Assembly: GCA_003279585.1 (NCBI GenBank)
Contig: QCHH01000002.1
Coordinates: 1 to 64,000 of the forward strand
DNA length: 64,000 bases
Direction of reading: 5' to 3'
DNA from: Prochlorococcus sp. AG-402-A08
GTDB lineage: Bacteria; Cyanobacteriota; Cyanobacteriia; PCC-6307; Cyanobiaceae
Below are positions 45,953-56,901 of this stretch, one piece after another. A program made the position numbers and the translations under genes. The first letter of the stretch is position 1. Every line of letters starts with the position of its first letter. The notes beneath the pieces are model-generated. The model made no database searches. It saw only the letters and a list, made by a program, of their open reading frames with translations, and was not told the origin of the DNA.

Positions 45953-46103
45953 TTAGATGAGAAATATTATTCAAATTGTTTCTAATCATTCCGACAATTT
46001 TTTGGTCGGATGTCCAAAAACAAAATTGATATTTATTGGTTAAATATAGAAAAAATATTTCTAAAGTAATTAATAATTATGGCTTTCCAGACTTTTTATT
46101 TAT

Positions 46104-47576
<1,473 letters not shown>

Positions 47577-47649
47577 TAGCCCCAAGGGGATTCGAACCCC
47601 TGTCGCCTCCGTGAAAGGGAGGTGTCCTAGGCCTCTAGACGATGGGGCC
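47577..47649 (-). tRNA. trnE: tRNA-Glu (UUC)
   Basis: The minus strand folds as a 73-base tRNA: acceptor GGCCCCA with TGGGGCT (first pair G-U), the D arm GTCTAGAGGCCTAGGAC, anticodon stem CCTCC/GGAGG around a loop with anticodon TTC, and T arm AGGGG-TTCGAAT-CCCCT. CCA is not encoded. In cyanobacteria this tRNA also carries glutamate for 5-aminolevulinate, the start of chlorophyll and heme synthesis. Confidence 0.96.
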
Positions 47650-47698
47650 AGATGCAGTGATAAATCACTCAATAAGTAATTGTTATCACAATTGAAAG

Positions 47699-48844
47699 TT
47701 ACGGGCCCGCCTTGCCACTCGTCAAGGCTTCTTGCTCCTTATTTTGGCCACGCCATACAGGAACAGTGAAGTAGAAACATGCACCTTTAGTCGGTTCAGA
47801 AACCACCCAGATCTTGCCACCATGCACTTCAACAATTCTTCTGCAAACTGAAAGACCAATGCCAAAGCCAGTTGTCTCTTGAGATGTTTGAGGAAGTCTC
47901 ACTCGGTCAACAAATATTCTTTGTTGTTCTTCTGAGGGGATACCCGGCCCATTATCACGAACTATTACTTCAACCCATTGATTTGTTCTGTGAAGCATTG
48001 TTATAAAAATTTCCCCTTCGTCTTCGGAAAATTTCAATGCATTTTCTATTAGGTTTAACAAAACTTGCATCATTCTTCTTTGGTCAGCGAAAACTGAGGG
48101 TAAATCAGATGGAATATCTGTATTAATTTGTATTTTGCGATTAAGCCATAGTTTCTCAAGCTCAAGTATTGCCTCAGCAGATATATTTGCAAGATCAACT
48201 TTTTGAGGATTAAACAAAGTTTCCCAACGAGTACTGCCAACTTCTAATAAGTCCTTTGAAAGTAATTCAATTTCTTCTAGCCTTCTTTTTAAAACCTCTT
48301 GAAATTTAGACATACTGATTTGTCCGAGTTTTTGACTTTGAAGAGCCAAACCAGCAGCCGTTAATGGAGTTCTCAATTCATGAGCTACCATTCTAAGGAG
48401 ACTTTCTTGAGAATGTATTTTTTTAGTTAGTGTTTCGTTCTCTTGTCGAAGAACTAGAAGATCATCCTCTAGAAGTAGTTCTTTTTGGGTTTGATTCGAT
48501 TCAAGTGTCTTAGCTCTAAGACTTATTCCTACTCCATTTATTAGCCCTTCATGTTGCCATCTTGGAACCCAAGATTTAATTTGTGAAAAGATCGAACTCC
48601 CAGCAAAAATTTGTTTAGGCGAAGGCTCTAATTTGATTAGTGCAGGAAGGGCGACTAATCTATAAAGCTCAAGTAATTCAGGGTTATCAGAGGGATCTGA
48701 AAATTCTAGATTGACGTTAAAATCGCAATCCTCACTTTCCAAATATTCAATCAACGAACGAATATCTCCCCTTGAGAGATGGTGGCGAGATGCCACAAGC
48801 AACAGTTTTAACTGCCGTCTATCCTTAGCTTCGGCACTATTCAC
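47699..48844 (-). CDS. sasA: Clock output sensor histidine kinase SasA
   Basis: A 381-residue kinase with an N-terminal KaiB-like thioredoxin domain ([26 protein letters not shown], to about 100) that binds KaiC, a linker coiled coil, the phosphoacceptor His in [17 protein letters not shown] (about 155) and ATPase boxes [24 protein letters not shown] and [19 protein letters not shown]. It transfers phosphate to RpaA in the circadian output of cyanobacteria. Separated from the tRNA gene by 49 bases. Confidence 0.95.
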   Translation of the reverse strand: MNSAEAKDRRQLKLLLVASRHHLSRGDIRSLIEYLESEDCDFNVNLEFSDPSDNPELLELYRLVALPALIKLEPSPKQIFAGSSIFSQIKSWVPRWQHEGLINGVGISLRAKTLESNQTQKELLLEDDLLVLRQENETLTKKIHSQESLLRMVAHELRTPLTAAGLALQSQKLGQISMSKFQEVLKRRLEEIELLSKDLLEVGSTRWETLFNPQKVDLANISAEAILELEKLWLNRKIQINTDIPSDLPSVFADQRRMMQVLLNLIENALKFSEDEGEIFITMLHRTNQWVEVIVRDNGPGIPSEEQQRIFVDRVRLPQTSQETTGFGIGLSVCRRIVEVHGGKIWVVSEPTKGACFYFTVPVWRGQNKEQEALTSGKAGP

Positions 48845-48952
48845 AGTGTCGAGCGATTTAAATAATTACGCATACCTTAAGGTAATGAGACTCATTTTAG
48901 GTATTAGCTAATAATTAAGTGAATACTTTTTTAAATCTCACAGTTCCAGAAA

Positions 48953-49510
48953 ATGGCTATTTCTCATTCATCTGGAATTGAAAGAACTAGAGGCTCTTCT
49001 GTAGGCATTGATAGACTTAGGATTGACTTTGATAGTAATTTAAGGCGATGGTTTGGAAGAAATATTGGTTTATGGCATTCTAAAAGACAATATTTTTTTG
49101 ACGATGAAAAGGCTATTAATTTGGAAATGTACATAAATGTCAGTAAGTTAATACAAAGTGATTCGAAATTTGAAAGTTATCGTTTTAAGTGGTGGTGCGA
49201 TGATGAAAAAGATTTTTTTATTAAAAGACCAACCTATAAAAGTGAAGGAGAAATAACTGCTCGACTGCAAGGTCATCAACTAATACGTGATTCCTCTTAT
49301 TTGTCTGATTCTTCAGGCATATCAAATATTAGGCAAGTGGATGAACATGAATTAATCTTTGAGTCCAATTACGAAAATTGGCATGTCTTAGAACATACGC
49401 GCTTAATAGATCAAGATAGATTTAGATCTAGAATTATTTATAGTTGGTTTAATGATAAGTTGAAAATAGTTGAAAATCATCATGAAATAAGGATTAAGAA
49501 TCCCAACTGA
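48953..49510 (+). CDS. CpcS/CpeS-like bilin lyase family protein
   Basis: A 185-residue protein whose N-terminal half, LRRWFGRNIGLWHSKRQYFFDDEKAINLEMYINVSKL, follows the pattern of the CpcS/CpeS chromophore lyase family (a lipocalin-like barrel that attaches bilins to phycobiliproteins). The segment ESYRFKWWCDDEKDFFIKRP and the end EHTRLIDQDRFRSRIIYSWF also fit the family's strands. Prochlorococcus lacks phycobilisomes, so the substrate may be the residual phycoerythrin of low-light strains or the protein may have another role. Divergent from sasA (108 bases). Confidence 0.6.
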   Translation: MAISHSSGIERTRGSSVGIDRLRIDFDSNLRRWFGRNIGLWHSKRQYFFDDEKAINLEMYINVSKLIQSDSKFESYRFKWWCDDEKDFFIKRPTYKSEGEITARLQGHQLIRDSSYLSDSSGISNIRQVDEHELIFESNYENWHVLEHTRLIDQDRFRSRIIYSWFNDKLKIVENHHEIRIKNPN

Positions 49511-49636
49511 CGAGTTTATAAAATCTTTTTTGATGAGCCTCAATGTATATTATGTATTTAATATGCAAGTGAAGAATTTTCTATAAATTTTTTGTTGCAT
49601 CAAATGTTTTTTACGGATTAAAATCACTTGAGAAAA

Positions 49637-50089
49637 ATGAAAAAATCTCCAAGAAAAACACTCTTGGCTGTATCTATTTTTGTCGCTTCAATACTTTTAT
49701 CAAGTTGTAGTTCCTCCATAAAGTCAGAATCTAGTCCCTCCAAAATTAGCTCTGAAAAAAATGAAGTTAATTTTCTTCCTGCTACTGATGAAGATATCTT
49801 TTTATACAGACAAATTGGAATTAGCTATCTCTGCATGGCAAGACAGATAGAAGTTGAGTTCCCAAAGGCTATTTCCTTAGCGGCAAAAAATTATGCATTG
49901 CTTATTTCTAGTAGACATGGTGGACTTATTAAAGACTTAGGAAAAGAAAGAATACCTGAAAAAAATATTTATAATGGAGCAGTTTTACAAGTTCTTGATG
50001 GTGCTATGAAGAATTGTCCTGATATGGTTCCAGAAGAAGATAAGAATAAATTCTTAAAAGCTGTTGAACAATTAAACCAAAAGAAATAA
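49637..50089 (+). CDS. Lipoprotein of unknown function
   Basis: From ATG 49637 the protein has 150 residues: MKKSPRKTLLAVSIFVASILL, then lipobox SSCSSS, so it is exported and lipid-anchored. A TTG at 49628 is an alternative start. After a Ser-rich linker the mature part (from about residue 45) has a helical domain, TDEDIFLYRQIGISYLCMARQIEVEF, ending KFLKAVEQLNQKK. No family recognised. It lies 27 bases upstream of pepN on the same strand. Confidence 0.7.
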   Translation: MKKSPRKTLLAVSIFVASILLSSCSSSIKSESSPSKISSEKNEVNFLPATDEDIFLYRQIGISYLCMARQIEVEFPKAISLAAKNYALLISSRHGGLIKDLGKERIPEKNIYNGAVLQVLDGAMKNCPDMVPEEDKNKFLKAVEQLNQKK

Positions 50090-50116
50090 ATTTAATTTAA
50101 GTAAAAATTATTTAAT

Positions 50117-52738
50117 ATGTCAACTCAGGAATCTATTAAATTATCAGACTACGTTGAATACCCTTTCTTTATACCTAGCATATATTTAGATTTTGATATT
50201 GGAACTGATTATGTTGTTGTTCAGTCTTCAATGATAATTAAGCCAAAGCTGAATGAATCTTCAAAGCTTATTCTCCAAGGAAATAAAATTAAATTATTAT
50301 CAATATCAATAAATGAAAAAGAATTGAACTTAGACGAATATTCAATTTCCGATAAAAACTTGATTATAAATAGTCCTCCTTTGTCAGAATTTGAATTAAA
50401 AATAAGATCTCAAATAGATCCTTTTAGGAATACATCACTAGAGGGATTGTATTTAAGTTCGGGGATGTTGACTACACAATGTGAGGCGGAAGGATTTAGA
50501 AGTATTTGTTATCATCCTGATAGGCCAGATGTCTTGAGTAGGTATACGGTAAGATTAGAGGCGGATAAAATATTATATCCTATATTATTGTCTAATGGGA
50601 ACAAGAAGTATGCAGGTGATTTAACAAATGATAATCATAGACATGAAATTATTTGGGAAGATCCTTTTCCTAAACCTTGCTATTTATTCGCATTGGTAGC
50701 TGGTAAATTAAATTCTGTTTTGGATACATATGTTACAAATTCAGGAAGATTGATTGATATTAAAATATATGTTGAATCTGGAGATGAAAAGTATACAAGA
50801 CATGCTTTAAATTCTCTAAAAAAAGCAATGAAATGGGACGAGGAAAATTATAGCCTTGAATATGATTTGGATGAATATAAAATTGTTGCTGTTAGGCATT
50901 TTAATATGGGAGCAATGGAAAATAAGGGACTAAATATTTTTAATTCAAAGTTGATATTGGCAGACTCGAAAACTGCGACTGATGATGAATTAGAGAGAAT
51001 AGAAAGTGTAATAGCACATGAATATTTTCATAATTGGACTGGGAATAGAATTACATGTCGAGATTGGTTTCAGCTTTCATTAAAAGAGGGTTTGACAGTC
51101 TTTAGAGATCAATCTTTTACTTCAGATCTTCATAGTTCAGGACTAAAAAGAATAGAAGATGTTTCATTCCTTAGGAATTTTCAATTTGCTGAAGATAAGG
51201 GACCCACCTCACATGCTGTGAAGCCTAAAGAGTATATAGCTATTGATAATTTTTATACAACAACAATATATGAAAAGGGTGCCGAGTTGATAAGAATGCT
51301 TGAGCTTTTACTCGGTAAAGAAAAGTTTTTCAGAGGTATTAATCTTTTTATTGAAACTTTCGATGGTAATGCGGCTACAACTGAGGATTTCATTAATTCA
51401 TTAATTAAAGGTGCCTATTTAGAAGAAAAAAATTGCCCTTTTGATTTAACAAAATTTCTTAATTGGTATTATAAATCAGGTACACCAAAAGTTTATATAA
51501 ATCAATCTTGGGATTCAAAGAATTCAATTTTGAACGTTTCTTTTGAGCAAAGAATGGAAAGTGATAAAACTAGTGAAAGTATAGAAATGGTTATTCCAGT
51601 TCTTTATTCTTGCTATAGCAGAGAAAAAGGCGATATTCCTCTAGTAGAAGATAATTTATTTGTTTTAGATAAAAATAAAAAGAATCTTCAAATCAATATT
51701 CCTTCAAGTGAGAATGAGGCTCCAGTTTTATCTATTTTCAGAGGTTTCTCTTCTCCTGTTATTTGGGAATCTGATTTGTCTCTAGATGATTATCTTTTCC
51801 TTTTTTTAAATGATAATGATTATTTTTCGAGGTGGGAATCTGGTCAGTTTTTGATGCGTGAAATCATTAAAAATAGGCTTTGTAATAAAGCAAATTATTC
51901 ATTGGAAGAGAGGTTTATTTCATCTCTTAAAGAATCTATAAAGTCTTTACAAATTAATGATCCTTTTTTCTTATCAACACTTTTAACAATTCCTGGGTTT
52001 GCAGAATTGGAATCTTTATTTGATAAAGTGGATCCAATAAATATTTATAGAGAGTCCCTATTTTTCCAAGTTTTAATTGGTAATGAAATTATTCAAGAGT
52101 TTCGAATAGTAGCTAAAAATTTAATAGTTAATATCAATCATGAATGGCCAATGTGTAAAGGAGAAAGAAAACTATTAGGAACTATTTGGTCTTATTTAAC
52201 TCTTGCAGGCGATAGAAATGTTCAAAAAAATTGTGTTGAATCAATTAGTCATTCTTCAATGACCATTGCAAGGGCAGCTTTAGGGGCTTTAAAGCCGCTT
52301 GATAGCCCTGAAACAGAGGAAGCTTCTAATTTATTTTATGATATTTGGAAGGAAAATCCTGTGGTTCTAGACTCATGGTTCGCTTATGAGGCCTCAAGAC
52401 CTAATAAGCATGGAATTGATGTTATTGAAAAATTACTATGTAACCCTAAATTTGATTGGAAGGCTCCTAATGCAATACGAGCTGTTCTCGGAGGATTTAG
52501 TAAAAATACTGAATTATTCCATTCTCATGATGGACAAGGTTACTTATTTATGGCTGATAAAATAATTGAAGTTGATAGAATTAATCCAATAACGGCTTCA
52601 AGAATGGTCAAAGTTTTTAGTAAATGGAAAACTTACGTAGAAAAAAATAAGGAAGGAATGTATAAATCAATATTAAAAATAAATAAAGCAAACATATCAG
52701 CAAACACAAGAGAAGTAGTGGAACTAATTTTGAAGTGA
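50117..52738 (+). CDS. pepN: Aminopeptidase N (M1 family)
   Basis: An 873-residue metallopeptidase that removes N-terminal residues from peptides. GAMEN at 265-269 binds the substrate amino terminus; the zinc site is HEYFHNW (His301, His305) with Glu324 in SLKEG, the classical HEXXH-18-E spacing. Gene length and domain order fit the E. coli PepN-like branch (N-terminal beta barrel, catalytic domain, C-terminal helices). Confidence 0.95.
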   Translation: MSTQESIKLSDYVEYPFFIPSIYLDFDIGTDYVVVQSSMIIKPKLNESSKLILQGNKIKLLSISINEKELNLDEYSISDKNLIINSPPLSEFELKIRSQIDPFRNTSLEGLYLSSGMLTTQCEAEGFRSICYHPDRPDVLSRYTVRLEADKILYPILLSNGNKKYAGDLTNDNHRHEIIWEDPFPKPCYLFALVAGKLNSVLDTYVTNSGRLIDIKIYVESGDEKYTRHALNSLKKAMKWDEENYSLEYDLDEYKIVAVRHFNMGAMENKGLNIFNSKLILADSKTATDDELERIESVIAHEYFHNWTGNRITCRDWFQLSLKEGLTVFRDQSFTSDLHSSGLKRIEDVSFLRNFQFAEDKGPTSHAVKPKEYIAIDNFYTTTIYEKGAELIRMLELLLGKEKFFRGINLFIETFDGNAATTEDFINSLIKGAYLEEKNCPFDLTKFLNWYYKSGTPKVYINQSWDSKNSILNVSFEQRMESDKTSESIEMVIPVLYSCYSREKGDIPLVEDNLFVLDKNKKNLQINIPSSENEAPVLSIFRGFSSPVIWESDLSLDDYLFLFLNDNDYFSRWESGQFLMREIIKNRLCNKANYSLEERFISSLKESIKSLQINDPFFLSTLLTIPGFAELESLFDKVDPINIYRESLFFQVLIGNEIIQEFRIVAKNLIVNINHEWPMCKGERKLLGTIWSYLTLAGDRNVQKNCVESISHSSMTIARAALGALKPLDSPETEEASNLFYDIWKENPVVLDSWFAYEASRPNKHGIDVIEKLLCNPKFDWKAPNAIRAVLGGFSKNTELFHSHDGQGYLFMADKIIEVDRINPITASRMVKVFSKWKTYVEKNKEGMYKSILKINKANISANTREVVELILK

Positions 52739-52748
52739 ATTCTGGAAA

Positions 52749-53744
52749 TTATCTGAACATTGAGCTAACAGAACTTTCTTCATGTATTCTCCAAATAGCT
52801 TCTCCAAGCATATTTGCAACTGATAAGACCTTTAATTGTGAGAAATTTAAATTATTTGGTACGGGAATACTATTAGTTACAATAACTTGTTCAAAAAGAC
52901 CTTCTTTTGAGAGTCTCTCGTAAGCAGGTGGAGAGAAAACAGCATGAGATGCGCATGCTATAACTTTTTTTGCACCCTCTTTTCTAAGTAATTCAGCCCC
53001 AGCACAAATAGTTCCCCCAGTGTCAATCATGTCATCAATCAATATTGCGGTTTTGCCATAGACTTCTCCAATCACTGTTAGGCTTTCAGCAACATTATGA
53101 CCTGAGCGACGTTTGTCAATGATGGCTAGAGGTGAGTCCTCCATTTGCTTTGCGAAAGCTCTTGCTCTGGCTACACCCCCTACATCAGGAGAGACGACTA
53201 CGATTTCATTAAGTTTCATTGTTGATAGATAATCAACTAAAACCGGTGAACCGTATATGTGATCGCAGGGGATATCGAAATAACCTTGGATTTGTGCCGA
53301 ATGTAAATCCATTGCCAATACTCTATCTACGCCTGATTTGACAAGAATATTCGCGGTTAGTTTCGCAGTTATGGACTCCCTGCCTGCTGTCTTTCTATCT
53401 GCTCTTGCGTAACCAAAGTATGGGATTACAGCTGTAATTTGTCTGGCAGATGCTCTTTTGCAAGCATCTACCATGATCATAAGCTCCATTAAGCTGTCAT
53501 TAACAGGAGCACAGGTTGGTTGTATAAGAAAAACATCACACCCTCTGATTGATTGCTGGATTTGAACATAGAGTTCTCCATCCGCAAACCTTTTTGAAAC
53601 TAGAGGGACATTTGTTATCCCCATATAAGTCGCAATTTCTTTTGCTAATGCTGTATTAGATGTCCCACTAATTAATCTGAGTCTATTAGTGTCATGCTCG
53701 AGACTAGTAGGCTCAGGATGCGCTGCAGTAATAAAACTGGTCAC
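52749..53744 (-). CDS. prsA: Ribose-phosphate pyrophosphokinase
   Basis: A 331-residue enzyme making PRPP for nucleotides, histidine and tryptophan. RLISGTSNTALAKEIATYMGI at the start, VFLIQPTCAPVNDSLMELMIMVDACKRASARQITAVIPYFGYARADRK, and the PRPP motif TAILIDDMIDTGGTICAGAELL are all visible. Convergent with pepN by a 10-base gap. Confidence 0.96.
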   Translation of the reverse strand: MTSFITAAHPEPTSLEHDTNRLRLISGTSNTALAKEIATYMGITNVPLVSKRFADGELYVQIQQSIRGCDVFLIQPTCAPVNDSLMELMIMVDACKRASARQITAVIPYFGYARADRKTAGRESITAKLTANILVKSGVDRVLAMDLHSAQIQGYFDIPCDHIYGSPVLVDYLSTMKLNEIVVVSPDVGGVARARAFAKQMEDSPLAIIDKRRSGHNVAESLTVIGEVYGKTAILIDDMIDTGGTICAGAELLRKEGAKKVIACASHAVFSPPAYERLSKEGLFEQVIVTNSIPVPNNLNFSQLKVLSVANMLGEAIWRIHEESSVSSMFR

Positions 53745-53844
53745 GGTTCCACCGCAAGCAAGAAATAATATTTACTAATCTACCGTTATGTTGATCCATG
53801 ATCATCCAAAAGATTTTTTAAATTTTTTCTCATAAGGTACTATT

Positions 53845-54015
53845 CTCTTTTCTGTAATGGTAAATCATTGCCCTGTCTTCTGTTTGGGGTGTTTGATTAA
53901 AAGAAATTTCTTCTGAAGAATTTTCTTTTGAAAACATTCACGATTTGACTTCAGGTCAAGGCTTAACAATTTTTGACCGGGATTCTGCAAAAAACAGTCA
54001 TTTAAAGAGAGCTTG
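53845..54015 (+). ncRNA. ssaA: 6S RNA
   Basis: The + strand folds into a long rod with interruptions, as in 6S RNA: CTCTTT (53845-53850)/AAAGAG (54004-54009), CTGT/ACAG, TTGC/GCAA, GTC/GAC, TGTTT/AAACA and a long terminal hairpin from about 53899 to 53929 (AAAAGAAATTTCTTC against GAAGAATTTTCTTTT). The 3' side of the central bubble, ACATTCAC followed by TTGAC-TTCAG-GTCAAGG, closely resembles the ACATTCACCTTGAA...TTCAAGG part of E. coli 6S. A -10-like TACTAT (53838-53843) precedes it. 6S RNA binds housekeeping RNA polymerase. Ends are approximate. Confidence 0.8.
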
Positions 54016-54332
54016 ATATATGTACTTTGGTCTTTGCAACTAAGAGTTTGCTTAAAATGAAAAAAATATAATCTAAATATTGATATTACCTCTTGTGGAT
54101 TGTTTGCTTTGAAATCTTCTAAAGCTGTTCAAATTGATAATGCTATTTTTGGAAAGAAAAAAATTTAGTTTTTCTAATATAAATGTTTGGATTATTAATA
54201 GATTTGTTAATATCTAATTACTAAATTTATTTTTTTGATTTTTAAGAAAAAGATTTTCCATTTCACAATGGAATCCATTTTGAACTTAATAAAAAAATAG
54301 AATTTTTAGTATTTTTTTAGAGATAACAAAAA
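54016..54332. other. AT-rich spacer before malQ, no gene seen
   Basis: No plausible frame, repeat or stable hairpin with a T run is seen between the 6S RNA and malQ. It should contain the malQ promoter; I cannot place it. Confidence 0.45.
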
Positions 54333-55829
54333 GTGAAATTGGAAAGAAATTCAGGAATCCTGCTTCATCCAACCTCATTACCTGATAGTCCTGTCTGCGG
54401 TAGTTTTGGTAACCCTGCTCGAATATGGCTTAATGAACTTGCGGAATCTGGAATAGGAGTTTGGCAATTTTTACCTCTTGCTCCGACTGATTCATTTGGC
54501 TCTCCTTACAGTTCTCCATCAAGTTTTGCTTTTAATCCATGGTTCCTTGATCAAAATGATTTAGTGAGGGATGGTTTTTTAGCTAATAATCTAGAAAAAT
54601 TTCTTTCTGAAAATAATTATTTTGATAGGAGAGTTGATTTTCAATTAGCTAATTCAAAAGTTAATTCTTTACGTTTTTCTTTGGTTGATTATTGGGACAA
54701 ACAGAATAGAACTATTCAAGAAGAATTTGAAAAATGGTGCTCAAGGCAGTTTTGGTTAGATGACCATTCAATATTTATGGAACTAAAAATTCAATACAAT
54801 GATCTTCCATGGTGGGAATGGCCAGATAAATATGCAGTTCGTGATAAGAAAGAGTTATCAAATTGGAAAAAAAATAACAAGAGGGAATTGTTAGGACATA
54901 ATCTGATTCAATGGCATTTGTACAGGCAATGGAAATCAATTAGAAAACTTGCAAAAAACCTGGGAATTTTTTTATTTGGAGACGTTCCTTTTTATGTGTC
55001 AAAAGATAGTGCTGATGTATGGAGTAATCAATCATTATTTTCTATTTTAAGTAATTCAGACACATTCCTTCAAAGTGGAGTGCCGCCTGATTATTTCTCT
55101 GAGACCGGCCAGCTTTGGGGAAACCCTGTATATCGATGGAGCAGGCACAAAGCTAGTAAATTTAGATGGTGGAGAAAAAGAATTAAAAGACATCTAGAAC
55201 AAGTTGATTTCTTACGTCTTGATCATTTTCGTGCTCTTGAAGCTTTTTGGGCAATTCCTGGTAAAGATAAAACAGCTGAGAATGGTTTTTGGTTACCCTC
55301 GCCTGGGAAAGAGATACTCGGCTTAATCAAAAAAGATTGCAGTGGTTTGCTTCCATTAGTTGCTGAAGACTTAGGTCTCATAACATCAAAAGTTGAAAAG
55401 TTACGCGATGAATATGAATTAGCAGGAATGAAGATACTTCAATTTGCTTTTGATGGAAATTTAGATAATCCCTATTTGCCAGAAAATATCAAAGATGAAA
55501 ATTGGATTGTTTATACAGGGACTCATGATAATTCAACTTCTCAAGGCTGGTGGAGAGAAATGGATCAAAACAGCAAAGAACAAATCAGAGAAAGGATTCT
55601 TGATTATGAGAATTTCACTTCTTGGGAATTGATTCGAATTGGTATGGCAACTAAAGCCAAATTATTTGTAGCGCCTATGCAAGATTTACTAAATCTTGAT
55701 GATAGAGCTCGATTAAATAAACCTGGCACAATAAAAAATAATTGGTCATGGAGATTATCCAGAAATGATTCGAATATTCAAGAAACTTTAAAAAGGTATG
55801 GTGATTTAGCTAAAGCAAATCAAAGATAA
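54333..55829 (+). CDS. malQ: 4-alpha-glucanotransferase (amylomaltase)
   Basis: A 498-residue GH77 enzyme that moves alpha-1,4-glucan chains in glycogen breakdown. LERNSGILLHPTSLPDSPVCGSFG at the start, FGDVPFYVSKDSADVW, catalytic nucleophile Asp in LRLDHFRALEAFW, acid Glu in LVAEDLGLIT and TGTHDNSTSQGWW are present. GTG start at 54333. Length is normal for the short bacterial form. Confidence 0.95.
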   Translation: MKLERNSGILLHPTSLPDSPVCGSFGNPARIWLNELAESGIGVWQFLPLAPTDSFGSPYSSPSSFAFNPWFLDQNDLVRDGFLANNLEKFLSENNYFDRRVDFQLANSKVNSLRFSLVDYWDKQNRTIQEEFEKWCSRQFWLDDHSIFMELKIQYNDLPWWEWPDKYAVRDKKELSNWKKNNKRELLGHNLIQWHLYRQWKSIRKLAKNLGIFLFGDVPFYVSKDSADVWSNQSLFSILSNSDTFLQSGVPPDYFSETGQLWGNPVYRWSRHKASKFRWWRKRIKRHLEQVDFLRLDHFRALEAFWAIPGKDKTAENGFWLPSPGKEILGLIKKDCSGLLPLVAEDLGLITSKVEKLRDEYELAGMKILQFAFDGNLDNPYLPENIKDENWIVYTGTHDNSTSQGWWREMDQNSKEQIRERILDYENFTSWELIRIGMATKAKLFVAPMQDLLNLDDRARLNKPGTIKNNWSWRLSRNDSNIQETLKRYGDLAKANQR

Positions 55830-55831
55830 AA

Positions 55832-56374
55832 TCACTTTTTCTTTTTGTTATTAATTATATTTGAATCTTTCATAAAACTCTTTTCTGTAATTATTGGTTC
55901 AATTGAAACACTATTTATTTTTATAAGATATCTTTGTTGACTATTAAGAGCTAATATAGATAAAAGCATAAAGATAATATACAATAAGCTTCCAATCGGG
56001 CTATTAAGAAAGTCTATATTTATAAAATTAAATTTAAATCTAGATATATTATTAACACTACCTTGTCTTGCTAACAAACCATTTAAACTTCCCCTTTCTA
56101 TATTGAGCTTAACCTCAAGACTTTTGATCATTGAAACTAAATAAGTTTTCTCTGGTAAATACTTTTTCCATCCATTTTCAATAGCTCTTAGAACATTTCT
56201 TGAGATTTTTGTTTCCTTTGATAATTGCTCTAACGAGATTCCAACCTTCTTTCTTTGCTTTTTAAATAAATTAATTGCCTCAGAAAAATCATTATCGGAA
56301 ACAGATTTAACTGGCACATCTGATGAGCCTGATGAGGGTTTTTTAAAGGGGAAATTTAAAACCATAAAATGCAA
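55832..56374 (-). CDS. RodZ-like HTH protein with one membrane helix
   Basis: A 180-residue protein with a helix-turn-helix domain of the HTH_25 type (KKVGISLEQLSKETKISRNVLRAIENGWKKYLPEK, about 39-73), a helical stretch and a membrane helix (about 130-148, GSLLYIIFMLLSILAL) with a short outer tail. The layout resembles short RodZ, a partner of MreB in cell shape, though a target is not shown. Stop is convergent to malQ (2 bases). Confidence 0.75.
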   Translation of the reverse strand: MHFMVLNFPFKKPSSGSSDVPVKSVSDNDFSEAINLFKKQRKKVGISLEQLSKETKISRNVLRAIENGWKKYLPEKTYLVSMIKSLEVKLNIERGSLNGLLARQGSVNNISRFKFNFINIDFLNSPIGSLLYIIFMLLSILALNSQQRYLIKINSVSIEPIITEKSFMKDSNIINNKKKK

Positions 56375-56393
56375 TATAGATGTTCTAATTTAA

Positions 56394-56852
56394 TTAGAAA
56401 AATTCATCTATTTCTTTAACTGTTCCTGCTTCTACTTGGATTAATAAATCTTTAATGGCTTTCCACATGCTTATCCCGAAAAGTATTGATATTATTGAAG
56501 AAAAAATTAAAGATTTAATAATAGAAAAGTTTATGATGCTTAAGGCACTTACGAAAATAATTGTTAGACCTGTAAAGAATGAAAACCAACTTGATATTGT
56601 TCTAAGATTTTCTAATGGTAAAGGTGATATCTTTTTGGTTGTCCAGTTGTTTAGTTTTGATTTCATTATGTCGGCAAATATCAATCCAGACATCAGACAA
56701 ATGAATGCACCACAAGATAGCCAAAAAATAGGATCTTCAATTGGCTTGATTTGTTGATAGTCTGAAATAAATTCTTCTATATTCGTTACATTTGTATCAC
56801 TTATACTAATTGAAATAAACCTGATTATATTTTGAATATTGCTACTGATCAT
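56394..56852 (-). CDS. Integral membrane protein, function unknown
   Basis: A 152-residue protein with three hydrophobic segments (about 42-63, 88-110, 115-132) and hydrophilic ends (DLLIQVEAGTVKEIDEFF). No family recognised. It lies 19 bases upstream of the RodZ-like gene and 49 bases downstream of the ABC1 kinase stop, so the three could be one transcript. Confidence 0.6.
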   Translation of the reverse strand: MISSNIQNIIRFISISISDTNVTNIEEFISDYQQIKPIEDPIFWLSCGAFICLMSGLIFADIMKSKLNNWTTKKISPLPLENLRTISSWFSFFTGLTIIFVSALSIINFSIIKSLIFSSIISILFGISMWKAIKDLLIQVEAGTVKEIDEFF

Positions 56853-56901
56853 GTTTTCAATTTCTATTAAATTATTTGGTATTATATTTTATAAATATCA
56901 T

